DNA from: Ignisphaera sp.
GTDB lineage: Archaea; Thermoproteota; Thermoprotei_A; Sulfolobales; Ignisphaeraceae
Assembly (NCBI GenBank): GCA_038735125.1
Contig: JAVYNU010000001.1
Coordinates: forward strand, 62,001 to 126,000
Length of the DNA: 64,000 bases
Reading direction: 5' to 3'
Shown here: piece by piece, positions 44,369-54,146 of the stretch
How positions within the stretch are numbered: position 1 is the first letter of the stretch
Layout of the letters: each line of letters starts with the position of its first letter
Program-made: the position numbers and the translations under genes
Notes under the pieces: model-generated
Database searches by the model: none
What the model was told of the DNA's origin: nothing
The model's input: the letters and a program-made list of their open reading frames with translations, nothing else

Positions 44369-44607
44369 CTCTATCTCACCAATTCTCTTTAAAACAGCTA
44401 CTATAGCTGAGGACTGTTTCTTTTAGGCGAGGATAATGGTTTATAAGTTTATTACCCTCTATTGTTGGTTGAGAATAGATAAACTGTGATTATCTCGGTT
44501 TGTGAACAGTTTTTAATCATAATATCATATTAGTTGTCCTGTCAAATTTGTTGGCTTGAAAAGCTTTTTATGTCTAGGCATTCCTTTGCATGTTGTGCGG
44601 TGATCTT

Positions 44608-45606
44608 ATGCTTAACCAATATCTTGACTGGTATAAAATGGTTGAAGAGGTTTTGAAGAGCAATGTTATCAACGCTAAAGAGTTTAGGGATGTGAAGAGA
44701 ATTGTTGTTGTGGGCATGGGTGGAAGTGGCATAGTGGGAGACTTTCTTAGTGTTATAGCACAAAACTATTCAACCATTCCGCTACTTACATTTAAGGATT
44801 TCTATGTGCCAAAAGGTTTCGTTGATAACAATACATTTGTGTTGTCAATAAGCTACTCGGGCAATACCCTAGAAACTGTTGCTGCAACATTACAATTGTT
44901 GAAGAGAGGGATTCCAGTAGGTGTTGTTGCATCAGGTGGCGAACTTGTGGATATTGCGAGAAGGTTTAGCTTGCCCCACATTGTTGTGAGATCTGGGCTT
45001 GCGCCACGGTCGGCTATGCCTCTCATGCTGGTGGCCTCTATCAAGCTTCTTAGCTCTTGTGGGATAGAGATTGTGACACAAGATACTTTAAAATCTTCTA
45101 TAAGCATTTTGAGAAATACTGATCATGCAAAGAAGATTGGAGATGAACTTGCAGACTTTTTGGAGAATTCCAAAATACCTTTGATTGTAGCTACAAACAA
45201 ATATTCTTCACTCGCTATAAGGTTTAAGAATGAGCTTAATGAAAATGCGAAGATGCCTGTAAAAATCGAGATAATACCTGAGCTGTTTCACAATGATATA
45301 GTTGGCTGGGAGAGGTTCCATGCAGATGATAAAGCAATAGTTATAGACTCTGATGTGGGGTACGAGAAAATGTTGCTTAATTTCTATGCCGACTACTTGA
45401 AGGATATTGGATTCACTATATACTATCTCCGACTCAGTGGAAACATTATTGAGAGACTCCTCTTCGGCTCTCTTGTAGCAGGTATAGCAAGTATTAGAAT
45501 TGCAGAAAAGCTAGGCTTTGACCCTCTACAGACAAGAAGTATAGTCAAATATAAGGAGTTTCTCAAAAAGTATCGAGAAGATATATTGAAAAATATTCTA
45601 GGATAG
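44608..45606 (+). CDS. Bifunctional phosphoglucose/phosphomannose isomerase
   Basis: About 332 residues with two SIS (sugar isomerase) domains: VVVGMGGSGIVGDFL and SISYSGNTLETVAATLQ in the first, FHNDIVGWERF and the C-terminal region in the second. The crenarchaeal enzyme interconverts glucose-6-phosphate or mannose-6-phosphate with fructose-6-phosphate. ATG 44608 is chosen because GCGGTGATC provides a ribosome site. An earlier ATG at 44590 lies upstream of that site. Confidence 0.93.
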   Translation: MLNQYLDWYKMVEEVLKSNVINAKEFRDVKRIVVVGMGGSGIVGDFLSVIAQNYSTIPLLTFKDFYVPKGFVDNNTFVLSISYSGNTLETVAATLQLLKRGIPVGVVASGGELVDIARRFSLPHIVVRSGLAPRSAMPLMLVASIKLLSSCGIEIVTQDTLKSSISILRNTDHAKKIGDELADFLENSKIPLIVATNKYSSLAIRFKNELNENAKMPVKIEIIPELFHNDIVGWERFHADDKAIVIDSDVGYEKMLLNFYADYLKDIGFTIYYLRLSGNIIERLLFGSLVAGIASIRIAEKLGFDPLQTRSIVKYKEFLKKYREDILKNILG

Positions 45607-45619
45607 AGTTATAGCAAAC

Positions 45620-46393
45620 TTAGGTTATGTAATAATAAGGCCTTTTCTCCCCTTCTTTCATGCTCTCTTCTTTTTGTTGGGCAAAGCTTTTTAGCACAAG
45701 CTCCACCTCCTTCTCCACACCCCTGCCTTTTGCATCAAGATCTCTTGTGTCTACCCCAAGGCCCCATACGCCATTTAGCAAATCTATAATTAGCTTGGCA
45801 GCTGTGTAATCTATGTAGTTTAGCTCAACAATGCTTCTCCAAGTCTCTCCAAGCACACAAACACCATCAATTCCAAACACCTTTGACCATCCCACAATTA
45901 TTCCATTCAATCCACTTATAACCCCCTCATTAAGCGCCACAGCACCCTTCTCAATATACTTCTTTGCAACCTTCTCATTGCTTCCTACAATAAACACCCT
46001 CCTATCGGTGACAACAACATCAGATACAAAAGCAGCTGCTGCTATAACCTCTACAACATTGTATTTCTTAAGCTTACTAAGAATGTAGTAGCTTAGCATA
46101 TGCTGTTCAGAATCATTAATGGGCTGAGAATCCCCAGTCACAATGAAAATCCCGAGATCGCCCACCCTAGAGGTATATATTAGAACCTTGTTAATATCAC
46201 CAACACCACCAGAATCAACAATTAGTTGAGCGGGGAAGCTAGTTCCATAGATAGATGCAAAGAGCTTGGCATCTAAAGAATCTATTAACTGCGTTGCAAC
46301 AGTTTTTCCAACGAGACCCATACCAGGAAAACCAACAACCACTATACTCTTCTTAAAATCAATATCATTATGATGTTTAACAAATTTCCACAT
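45620..46393 (-). CDS. PAC2-family protein (proteasome assembly chaperone-like)
   Basis: A 257-residue protein of the PAC2 family (COG2047): IVVVGFPGMGLVGKTVATQL at the N-terminus, GDSQPINDSEQHMLSYYIL, and ALNEGVISGLNGIIVGW. Eukaryotic PAC2 helps assemble the proteasome. Archaeal relatives are thought to be chaperones, and some bind proteasome subunits. The charged C-terminal tail (EESMKEGEKRPYYYIT) ends Tyr-rich with a penultimate Tyr-Ile-Thr, not the HbYX motif. Confidence 0.88.
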   Translation of the reverse strand: MWKFVKHHNDIDFKKSIVVVGFPGMGLVGKTVATQLIDSLDAKLFASIYGTSFPAQLIVDSGGVGDINKVLIYTSRVGDLGIFIVTGDSQPINDSEQHMLSYYILSKLKKYNVVEVIAAAAFVSDVVVTDRRVFIVGSNEKVAKKYIEKGAVALNEGVISGLNGIIVGWSKVFGIDGVCVLGETWRSIVELNYIDYTAAKLIIDLLNGVWGLGVDTRDLDAKGRGVEKEVELVLKSFAQQKEESMKEGEKRPYYYIT

Positions 46394-46523
46394 AAATCAA
46401 CCCCAACACAATATAGATTGTATCGCCAAAGGCTATAGCAGTTCTCAGTTAATTAATTTTTAGGAGGTTATGAAAATAAGCGAAGAAAAACATATAAACC
46501 TAGAGCAATAATGAAAAGCTATG

Positions 46524-46597
<74 letters not shown>

Positions 46598-46649
46598 TCT
46601 ACAAAAATAGTTCCAGAACTTACACCACAGTATTTGCAGTGCAATAGCA

Positions 46650-47135
46650 ATGAAGTTCATTATAAAAAATATCAGGTATATTGTTGCTACAATATTGTCG
46701 ATACCACTTATAACAATATACTTTCTATCTATGATTATCCCAATAAAATTTGAGAACAGTTTTGTTGAAAATCCAAGGGTAGTTGCAGTTGCAAGCTTTT
46801 ACACAACATTAGTAATGCTAATTGTAAGGGAATTTGTGACTAGCATAAGAATAAGAGACGCGTTAACTGTTTTGATAATTTTTGTTGTGAGTTTCTACTC
46901 TTATGTAGCTGGGCTATATTTTGAATTAAATTATCTAGCATTGCAAAAACACATCATTATACCACCATCCTTTATATACATACCATGTTCTGATGCCAGC
47001 CGATGTGACAACTTTGCAGCGTTAAGCATAAGCATACCACTAACCATAGGATTTATATTACTAATATATGGAGCATTGGGTTTCTCCAAGAATCGAACTT
47101 CATCACAATCTACAGATATTTCCAAAAATCTATAG
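46650..47135 (+). CDS. Four-helix membrane protein, function unknown
   Basis: A 161-residue protein with hydrophobic segments at about 10–30, 44–60, 71–90 and 128–148, and a hydrophilic C-terminal tail (NRTSSQSTDISK). Two Cys in CSDASRCD lie in the loop before the last helix, probably outside the membrane. No family is recognised. It starts about 50 bases after the CAU tRNA. Confidence 0.6.
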   Translation: MKFIIKNIRYIVATILSIPLITIYFLSMIIPIKFENSFVENPRVVAVASFYTTLVMLIVREFVTSIRIRDALTVLIIFVVSFYSYVAGLYFELNYLALQKHIIIPPSFIYIPCSDASRCDNFAALSISIPLTIGFILLIYGALGFSKNRTSSQSTDISKNL

Positions 47136-47249
47136 CTACATATCTTCATGCCTCCTCCAACCTTGCGATATGTTAGCCTTACTAGCTTTAATACTTGAGC
47201 TTGCAACCTTCGTTCTTTAATGAGAAATGATATTAGAAATCGGTATTGC

Positions 47250-48074
47250 TTATAATGCGCTATTACAATAATGGCATGTATAGCCAAATATGTTTGGAAA
47301 GTCTATTGCTGGTTTTAGCCCTATATTCTGAAGCGCTAAAGTGGTTAATGGGAGTATTCTACATGAATTCTCTATTATTACTGAATCCGTCGATGCGATA
47401 ACACTGCTTGTAGCCATTGATACTGTTTTTGAGTCAGGTGTAGGAGATAAAATAAAGGTTACCCTAGCCTCTTTAAAGGTATTGTGTAAAGTATTTGAAA
47501 ATTCTCTTACATCATCTAGGCTGTGACTAACATTTTTATCTGCAACGATAACTATTTCTGCAAAAACACCCCTGTAATTTGTCAGTATATCAGCAATTAT
47601 ATTGAATACCCTATTCAATAATACTCTTTCGCTATCCCTTATTTTGGATCCTCTCAAGTCTCTAACAAGACAGTCGTCACATAGGTATATATCCTCTGAT
47701 TTAATCATTGTTAAAATGGTTAGTATTATATTGTAGAAGTCGATCACGAGGGTGCTATTGCCTAAATTCTCTTTAACTGAGCAGACAAGCTTTCTAGTAG
47801 TTTCATGAATATATTTAAAGCTATGAACACATCTGAAGAGCAATAACTTCTCATACTCATTTAGCAGATAGTGTTGAGAAACAATATTCAAAGCCTGCGA
47901 TAGGGAGTATCCTCTAGAAAGCAGGAATCTATAATCATGGGCCGCATCGAAAATTATACTTAGTCTTACCCTTTTTCTATTACCTTCAATTCCACTATTA
48001 TCTACAACCATGTTGCGTTTCCTCGATAAAAATATAGTATGATTTCTAATGATGCGCAACCTTAATAATTTCAA
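47250..48074 (-). CDS. DUF434/DUF5616-type conserved archaeal protein
   Basis: A 274-residue protein with two blocks: an N-terminal helical block (FDAAHDYRFLLSRGYSLSQ; NIVSQHYLLNEYEKLLLFR) and a PIN/Toprim-like block (LVIDFYNIILTILTM; YLCDDCLVRDLRGSK). This matches, from memory, the uncharacterised family COG2454. The acidic DFYN and CDDC sites hint at metal binding. The start may be Met22 (MVVDNSGIEG). It diverges from the KaiC-like gene by 29 bases. Confidence 0.65.
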   Translation of the reverse strand: MKLLRLRIIRNHTIFLSRKRNMVVDNSGIEGNRKRVRLSIIFDAAHDYRFLLSRGYSLSQALNIVSQHYLLNEYEKLLLFRCVHSFKYIHETTRKLVCSVKENLGNSTLVIDFYNIILTILTMIKSEDIYLCDDCLVRDLRGSKIRDSERVLLNRVFNIIADILTNYRGVFAEIVIVADKNVSHSLDDVREFSNTLHNTFKEARVTFILSPTPDSKTVSMATSSVIASTDSVIIENSCRILPLTTLALQNIGLKPAIDFPNIFGYTCHYCNSAL

Positions 48075-48103
48075 TAAACTACAAATACTTTTGTGCTTAT
48101 GTT

Positions 48104-49066
48104 ATGCCACATGAAAAGGAAAGTGATGTAAGTATAAGCGAAGATGAACTCCTAGAAATAGAGAAAGAGTTAGAGGAGTTAGAAAAAGGTAAAATCAGTA
48201 GAAAAGAGGTTGGGGCAGAAGCAAGAAGAGAGACCAGGATTGCGGGCGTGACAAGGATTTCAACAGGTATTTCCGAGCTTGACAGGGCTTTAGAAGGCGG
48301 CATTCCGAAAGGATCTTGGGTTGCTATAACTGGTGAGCCTGGAACTGGAAAATCTATTCTCTGTATGCATTTTGCTTGGGCGGGTATATTGGCTGGCGAC
48401 CCAGTTGTCTATGTGACTACAGAGGCTGAATTCAGGGATGTTATTAGACAGGCTAAGATGTTTGGCATGGACTTTGAGAGCTATAGAATATACGATATCT
48501 CCAGCCCTAGAGAACCCTCCGAAACACCAAATATAGTTGTTGTTGACATATTTGGCTTGCTCAAAATAGCTAGGCAGATGAGCGAGACCATTCCAACAGA
48601 TGCTGAAAGTGCTAGAAAGAGGAGGTTTGCTGCCCTAGACATACAGACACTTGTAGCGGCTATTCAAGAGGCCTACAAAATACTTGGTGTTTTGAAAGAG
48701 GGTGGTGGAAAAACACCTGCTAGACATGTTAGACTAGTTATAGACTCTATGAGTGCCTTCTGGGCAGACAAACCAGCTATGGCTAGGAGATATAGTTACG
48801 ACCTTAAGATATCTACTCACAGAGAGAATGTAACAGCTTATCTAGTAAGCCAATATGCAATGACAACAAAGTCTACATTTGGTTTTGGCTTAGAACACAT
48901 AGCAGACGGAGTTTTCCATCTATGGATGGATGATGTGGAAAGCTCAAAAGAGGTTAGAAGATATATGATAATAAAGAAAATGAGAATGACAAACCATGCA
49001 AAAAATGCATTCAAAGTAGATATAGTACCGGGGAAGGGGTTCTCGATAACGCCTTTCACTAAATAA
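48104..49066 (+). CDS. KaiC-like RecA-fold ATPase
   Basis: A 320-residue single KaiC domain preceded by an acidic coiled-coil region (SEDELLEIEKELEELEKGK). Walker A is GEPGTGKS (about 78–85), preceded by STGISELDRALEGGIPKGS. It has an insertion (KIARQMSETIPTDAESARK) and ends with MIIKKMRMTNHAKNAF. Crenarchaea have several such ATPases, some phosphorylated and linked to signalling. It sits upstream of the CdvABC region but is not in its operon. Confidence 0.85.
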   Translation: MPHEKESDVSISEDELLEIEKELEELEKGKISRKEVGAEARRETRIAGVTRISTGISELDRALEGGIPKGSWVAITGEPGTGKSILCMHFAWAGILAGDPVVYVTTEAEFRDVIRQAKMFGMDFESYRIYDISSPREPSETPNIVVVDIFGLLKIARQMSETIPTDAESARKRRFAALDIQTLVAAIQEAYKILGVLKEGGGKTPARHVRLVIDSMSAFWADKPAMARRYSYDLKISTHRENVTAYLVSQYAMTTKSTFGFGLEHIADGVFHLWMDDVESSKEVRRYMIIKKMRMTNHAKNAFKVDIVPGKGFSITPFTK

Positions 49067-49100
49067 AATACAAAATATATTTAGTTATTAGCTGGCGATT

Positions 49101-49418
49101 TCACAGCTTCAAAACCCTATTTATCTTCATAAGTATCTTGTCCACAAGTTCTTCAATACCATTTGAAAATGCGTATAGTCCATAGGGTATGTAATCTAAG
49201 TAATCGCATTTCCAATACGGCTCTAAAACGTGCTGTATATTCACAATTTTTGCATATATTGTTTTAGATCCTCGATATATTCCAATTATTACATGTGATC
49301 CCTTGATTTCTCCGAGAAAGAGAAGACAGTTATGCTCTTTTTCAATTAAATAAACTTTCTCAAACCCTTTTTGCACAAGTAGATTTCTCACATGATTTAT
49401 ATCCAGCAATTGCATCAC
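49101..49418 (-). CDS. Small hypothetical protein
   Basis: A 105-residue protein of alternating beta-strand character (HNCLLFLGEIKGSHVIIGIYR; TIYAKIVNIQHVL) ending in a basic helix (ELVDKILMKINRVLKL). Start at Met1 or Met2, close to the divergent DUF2070 promoter. No family recognised. The ORF is long enough and compositionally normal for a real gene. Confidence 0.55.
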   Translation of the reverse strand: MMQLLDINHVRNLLVQKGFEKVYLIEKEHNCLLFLGEIKGSHVIIGIYRGSKTIYAKIVNIQHVLEPYWKCDYLDYIPYGLYAFSNGIEELVDKILMKINRVLKL

Positions 49419-49490
49419 TCTTCACATTATTGAGTTGGTGGGTAGCTTTTTATATCCTTATCTTTATTTTTGTCAAGATGTGAAACATTG

Positions 49491-51200
49491 ATGTTTGATG
49501 GGTTGACGTTAAAGTATTATAGGTTTTTAAGAGTCCCAACGTCTATTGCAAGAAAATATTATATAGCTTACATAATCTTCTTTGCATTACTTGTAATAGC
49601 TGATGTATATCCCTCCATAATTAACCGCTCAATTAATTTGATATTTATCTCTATGATAATGCTTCTTCACATTATCTCAACGGTTCTATTATCTATCTCA
49701 ATGAAGGTTATAGTTAGATACATGAAGATGAGGCAAATAATAAATGCTATGGTTATAACAACTAGTCTTGGTATACCCCTCGAATTCGCCTCTTCATACA
49801 TCAGACTCTATGGAATATCATATGCTGTTATACCATTAATTGGCTCAATTGTTTTTGTACACTTAGCTGGATTGTTTAACGGCATAGCATATACAACAGC
49901 TATGCCTCTAGCTATAGAGACCATGTTTTCTTATGTAAATAATGAGGGTCTAAAATTCTTGTCGGTGAGGTATTCCTTAGTTGTTTTGCTACAACTTGCT
50001 TCACTCACAATTATAAGATCGTTGAAAAGGCATAAAGGCTATAACGTGCTTAGAATAGCGAATGCATGGTTAAAATTTATGCTTTCTGGAGATGGAGGTG
50101 ACTTGGAAGAGGCTCTTGACAACATTGGTGTGGAATTCGATGCACAAACAAAGGTGCTATTGTTCGACAGAGGATCTGATGCTATAGCTCTAATTACGCC
50201 AACAATTCATTTTGGTCCCTATAGAACTATTGGAAGTACTCTTTTACCCTATGATATAGAATCCTCGCTAGAGAGTAAGGGATTCAAGGTTTTTGTATTC
50301 CATGGTGCGGGCTCCCATGAGCTCGACTTAACTAAGAGATCTTATGGAACATTGCTAGCTTCCGAGCTTTCTCTAAGGTTATCAAAGGAGAGAAGGGATA
50401 TGCCAACAGAGCTCGTATATGAGCCGTTTCGCGTTTTCAACGGTTTTCGCGAGGCAATGGTTTTGCAAACCGACACAACATCAATGTTGATAATAACACC
50501 TGTTGCGATAGGAGGTGATGACATGCCTTACGAGCTTCAGCCAATTGCTGAAGACATAGCTAAATTATATGGTTTTAGAGATGCCATTGTTGTTGACGCC
50601 CATAATGTGGAGGGTAAGAGAGATACCAATGTTTCATCCTTTGATTCCTTGATCAAAGCCGGCATCTCTAGGAGAAGCAGAGTTTGCGAAGAACTTTTAG
50701 TCGGCTATGGAGAGTCACGTATAAGGGATTATGTTAAGGGTGTGTGTAGAAACAAGGTAAAGGTGCTGACAATTAAATGCAATGAAAATTTATACTCTAT
50801 TATATATCTATACGGAAACAACGCCAAAATAGGTGTTAGAGAGAACCTAAGAAAAGTGGCCTTGGAAAATGGGTATAAAGATGCTGAGATCGTGACTCTT
50901 GACGATCATAGTTGTGCTGGTATCACATTTGATGCACCTTACCATAGCATTGATGTTAACAATTCTCTCATAGAGTCTATAAAAAGAGCTTTAGAGTCTT
51001 CTCTACACGATTTAAAGCCTGCTTCATGCAAATACACAAGGTATGTATTTAGAGTTAAGGTTGCTGGCAATAAAATTTTTGAGTTGCTAAACATAGCAAC
51101 GGATATTGGCTCATTACTTCTAAAGTATCTAAAAACATCACTACCTGTACTCTACTCAGCATGGCTTGCAATAACAATTTTAATACTTTTCTACGTTTAG
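49491..51200 (+). CDS. DUF2070 membrane protein
   Basis: About 569 residues: six or seven membrane helices in the first ~190 residues, a large soluble domain (LLFDRGSDAIALITPTIHFG; HGAGSHELDLTKRSYG; VVDAHNVEGKRDTN), and a final membrane helix. This matches the archaeal DUF2070 family (COG3356), of unknown function. HFGP, HGAGSHE and DAHN suggest a metal-dependent hydrolase. ATG 49491 is preferred because a TTTTTATAT box at 49447–49455 places the transcript start after the earlier TTG. Confidence 0.8.
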   Translation: MFDGLTLKYYRFLRVPTSIARKYYIAYIIFFALLVIADVYPSIINRSINLIFISMIMLLHIISTVLLSISMKVIVRYMKMRQIINAMVITTSLGIPLEFASSYIRLYGISYAVIPLIGSIVFVHLAGLFNGIAYTTAMPLAIETMFSYVNNEGLKFLSVRYSLVVLLQLASLTIIRSLKRHKGYNVLRIANAWLKFMLSGDGGDLEEALDNIGVEFDAQTKVLLFDRGSDAIALITPTIHFGPYRTIGSTLLPYDIESSLESKGFKVFVFHGAGSHELDLTKRSYGTLLASELSLRLSKERRDMPTELVYEPFRVFNGFREAMVLQTDTTSMLIITPVAIGGDDMPYELQPIAEDIAKLYGFRDAIVVDAHNVEGKRDTNVSSFDSLIKAGISRRSRVCEELLVGYGESRIRDYVKGVCRNKVKVLTIKCNENLYSIIYLYGNNAKIGVRENLRKVALENGYKDAEIVTLDDHSCAGITFDAPYHSIDVNNSLIESIKRALESSLHDLKPASCKYTRYVFRVKVAGNKIFELLNIATDIGSLLLKYLKTSLPVLYSAWLAITILILFYV

Positions 51201-51247
51201 CAGTAATCGTTACTATTATAGAAATAATTGAGTGTTTACGTATGTGA

Positions 51248-51297
51248 GACCTTATATAAATTTACTTTGTTAAGTCATATTACCGAGGTTAGAATTA
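51248..51297 (+). promoter_or_regulatory. Promoter and ribosome site of the cdvABC cluster
   Basis: CTTATATAA (51251–51259) is a strong TATA box about 40 bases before the ATG of cdvA, and GAGGTTAG (51285–51292) supplies a ribosome site. These decide the start at 51297; the open frame upstream of it to 51228 contains the TATA box. Cell-cycle control is known for cdv genes in Sulfolobus, but no specific operator is recognised here. Confidence 0.65.
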
Positions 51298-52007
51298 TGA
51301 GTATAACAATAGAGAATGTTGCTTCAAATATTGGTCAAACCATAACGGATGTATATGGAAGAAAAATTGGTGTTTTGGTTAGTGTTTACAGTGATTTTGA
51401 TGGTAAGGTAACAGCTGTTGAGATAATGACAAATGACATGATATATGAGACCTTGCCTGCTGATAGGCTAGAACATGGAATAGACGGATTAAAGGTGCTT
51501 CCAGAGTGGCTCATCGAAGCAAAAAAAGTTGAACGAAAACTTGATGTGATTAAGAAGAGATTCAAGGCTATGGAGGAGCTGTATAAAAAGAACCAGATTG
51601 CTGTACATGCCTATAAAGAGCTTAGAGAAAAGTTCACTAAAGAGATTGAACGTGTCAAGATAGAGGCTAAGAATGTTAAGGAGATGCTACGTAAAAGAAT
51701 AAGTGATTTGGAGAACTTCGTGATTCATATAGAAAAGGCTATGACGCATCTAATGGTTAGCTATACGGCTGGAGAGATACCTGAAAATGGCTTTAAAGTT
51801 TCAGCAGATTTCATGAGATTTGCAAGACAGGCTGCCATAGATGAAAGAAAAGACTTGGACAAACACATTGGCTTAATTGAGAAGTTAGAGCAAGATCTCA
51901 CTTCTATTGTATCTGGATTCGAAGAACAACAAACAATTGTAACACCCGCCCAAAGTACTCCAACACAAGCCTCTGCAACCCCAATAGCGGTAAAAGTTGT
52001 GAGCTAA
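51297..52007 (+). CDS. cdvA: CdvA, archaeal cell-division protein
   Basis: About 236 residues. An N-terminal PRC-barrel-like domain (GQTITDVYGRKIGVLVSVYSDFDG), a long central coiled coil (about 75–140), and a tail with a Thr/Pro/Ala/Gln-rich linker (QSTPTQASATPIAVKVVS). CdvA marks the division site, polymerises on membrane and DNA, and recruits the ESCRT-III protein CdvB through its C-terminus. It is followed directly by cdvB and cdvC in the canonical order. Confidence 0.95.
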   Translation: MSITIENVASNIGQTITDVYGRKIGVLVSVYSDFDGKVTAVEIMTNDMIYETLPADRLEHGIDGLKVLPEWLIEAKKVERKLDVIKKRFKAMEELYKKNQIAVHAYKELREKFTKEIERVKIEAKNVKEMLRKRISDLENFVIHIEKAMTHLMVSYTAGEIPENGFKVSADFMRFARQAAIDERKDLDKHIGLIEKLEQDLTSIVSGFEEQQTIVTPAQSTPTQASATPIAVKVVS

Positions 52008-52016
52008 TTATAGTCA

Positions 52017-52904
52017 GTGATTTTCATGGCTATGCCCGCTGGAATACTAGATCACTTCACCAAGCTCCTCAGCATCTCATCGCGACGCGACCCCCAAAAA
52101 GGGGCTCTGGTATACATAGTCTCATCACTAAATGATTTGAAAATAAAGTTAGAAGAGATTAAGAAAAGACTTAAGGATAGAGATGATGAGCTGCTAACAA
52201 ATGCTGTCAAAGCATTGAACATAAATGACAGAGATAGAGCATCAATATATGCTGCTGAGATAGCTGAAGTTAGAAGACTTATGAAATTTGTTCAAATAGC
52301 CTTGCTGGCCATAGAGAGACTATTAGAGCGCATGAAAACTATGAACATAGTTAACGATGTCAGAGTACTATCGACAACTTTAGGTGTTTTAAACGAGCTT
52401 AAATCTATGTTCTCTAATACAATGCCGGAACTAGCTTCAACGCTTGACACTATCGTGACCAATGTAAATGCCATCGTTGCCCAGACCCAAACACCAGAAT
52501 TTAATGTTAGTGTAGTCACGAAAACCAAGGAGGTTGAGGAGATATTTAAAGAGATAGAGAGACAAGCTGAAGAGAAAATGAAAAACACGCTAGCTCCTAT
52601 ACCAGTACAGCTAGAGAATGTTATTAATCAGATGGCGAACCAGGACATCATAAAGCAGTCAGAACTAATAGAGAGAGGATCCATGGCCGTTGCAACAGTG
52701 CCAACATCGTTTGTTTATCAAAAGCAGGTGATATCACATGGTATTGATAGTGGGATAGAATATCAAATATACAATTACATTATTTCTCATAGAGGCATGA
52801 TAAGAGTAGATGAATGCGCACGCATTTTTGGTATTTCAAAAGATGATGTTATAGCCATTTTGAAGCGCCTTGAACAAAAAGGTTTAATAAGAATAGTTAT
52901 GTAA
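52017..52904 (+). CDS. cdvB: CdvB, ESCRT-III homologue
   Basis: About 290 residues with an ESCRT-III helical core (VSSLNDLKIKLEEIKKRLKD; FVQIALLAIERLLERMKTM), a linker with a MIM2-like Pro segment (APIPVQLE) that should bind the MIT domain of CdvC, and a C-terminal winged-helix domain (IISHRGMIRVDECARIFGI; AILKRLEQKGLIRIV) that binds CdvA. It polymerises to constrict the membrane. The GTG at 52017 or ATGs at 52026/52032 are possible starts; MPAGILDHF is most natural. Confidence 0.95.
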   Translation: MIFMAMPAGILDHFTKLLSISSRRDPQKGALVYIVSSLNDLKIKLEEIKKRLKDRDDELLTNAVKALNINDRDRASIYAAEIAEVRRLMKFVQIALLAIERLLERMKTMNIVNDVRVLSTTLGVLNELKSMFSNTMPELASTLDTIVTNVNAIVAQTQTPEFNVSVVTKTKEVEEIFKEIERQAEEKMKNTLAPIPVQLENVINQMANQDIIKQSELIERGSMAVATVPTSFVYQKQVISHGIDSGIEYQIYNYIISHRGMIRVDECARIFGISKDDVIAILKRLEQKGLIRIVM

Positions 52905-52945
52905 TGTCAAAGTTTTTCCTCATTATCGATTTAGGCTGATGAAAT

Positions 52946-54082
52946 ATGAGTGGAGGGCGTGAATATTTAGAAGCATTAGCTAGAAAATATGTCCATGAAG
53001 CTATGTTAAATGAGAGAGTTGGAAATAGAATAGATGCTTCAAAAAACTATAAGAAGGCAGCTGAAATAATAATGATGATAGTGAACAACTATAAAAATGA
53101 TCCAATGATTCATATATATAAAAGCCTTGCCGAAAGCTATATTAATAAAGCAAAGGAGCTAGAAGAAGAGTCTAAGATTTCTGTATCTATAGGTGGCGAT
53201 AAAGAGGAGTCGGAAGAGGATGTTGTGAAAGACTATGTGCTGATAGAAAAACCCTCTGTCAAGTTCGAGGATGTTATAGGGCTAGACTTGGCTAAGCAAG
53301 CTATAATAGATTCTATTGTTTATCCATCAAAAAGACCAGATCTATTCCCTCTTGGCTGGCCTCGAAACATACTCTTATATGGGCCACCAGGCTGTGGAAA
53401 AACGTTGTTGGCTGCTGCTGTAGCCAATGAAATAGATGGAGTGTTTATGCAAATTGATGCAGCTGGCTTAATGTCAAAGTGGTTAGGTGAGGCTGAGAAA
53501 AGGGTTGCTGCAATATTCAAATACGCTAGAAAGGTTGGAACATCAAAGCCTGTTATAATATTCATAGATGAGGCTGATAGCCTTCTTGGAGTCTATGAAA
53601 ATGAAATTGGTGGTGAGGCTAGGGTTAGGAATCAGTTTCTAAAGGAATTGGATGGACTAGGAGATAAGGGTAAGAAGTACTTCATATACGTGATTGCAGC
53701 ATCCAACAAACCATGGAAGCTTGACATAGGTTTTTTAAGAAGATTCCAGAAGAGGATATATATACCACCACCAAATAAAGAGGCTAGAAAAAGCTTGTTC
53801 GAGTATTACACCAAATTCTTTAAGCTTGCCCCAGATGTAAACCTCGACCAGTTAGCAGAAAAAACAGAGGGATACTCGGCCAGCGATATAAGAGACATTG
53901 TTTTAGAAGCTTATCTCAGGACTGTAAGAGAGTTGTTTAGATCCAATAACATGAACGACAATCCAAGGCCGATAACCATGCAAGATTTTGTAGAGGTTCT
54001 TCAACGCAGAAAACCCAGCATCTCTCCAGAGTTACTAAAGCTTTATGAAGAATGGGGCAAGAATTTCGGCGCTGTAGCCTAG
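52946..54082 (+). CDS. cdvC: CdvC, Vps4-type AAA ATPase
   Basis: A 378-residue ATPase. The N-terminal MIT domain (about 1–75) is followed by an acidic linker and the AAA domain with Walker A GPPGCGKT (146–153) and Walker B IIFIDEAD (204–211). Arg finger residues lie in GFLRRFQKR. It disassembles CdvB polymers during division. Third gene of the cdv cluster, 41 bases after cdvB. Confidence 0.96.
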   Translation: MSGGREYLEALARKYVHEAMLNERVGNRIDASKNYKKAAEIIMMIVNNYKNDPMIHIYKSLAESYINKAKELEEESKISVSIGGDKEESEEDVVKDYVLIEKPSVKFEDVIGLDLAKQAIIDSIVYPSKRPDLFPLGWPRNILLYGPPGCGKTLLAAAVANEIDGVFMQIDAAGLMSKWLGEAEKRVAAIFKYARKVGTSKPVIIFIDEADSLLGVYENEIGGEARVRNQFLKELDGLGDKGKKYFIYVIAASNKPWKLDIGFLRRFQKRIYIPPPNKEARKSLFEYYTKFFKLAPDVNLDQLAEKTEGYSASDIRDIVLEAYLRTVRELFRSNNMNDNPRPITMQDFVEVLQRRKPSISPELLKLYEEWGKNFGAVA

Positions 54083-54146
54083 ATGCAAAACTGTTTACCA
54101 TCAATAAATAATAGCATGTCAGAAATTCTTATATTGAGCATACCAA

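Noticed and set aside
46470-46511. A 13-codon ORF with a perfect GGAGG site just before the CAU tRNA
   Set aside because: It contains the tRNA's own TATA box and ends before the tRNA. The peptide has no features, so it is probably chance.
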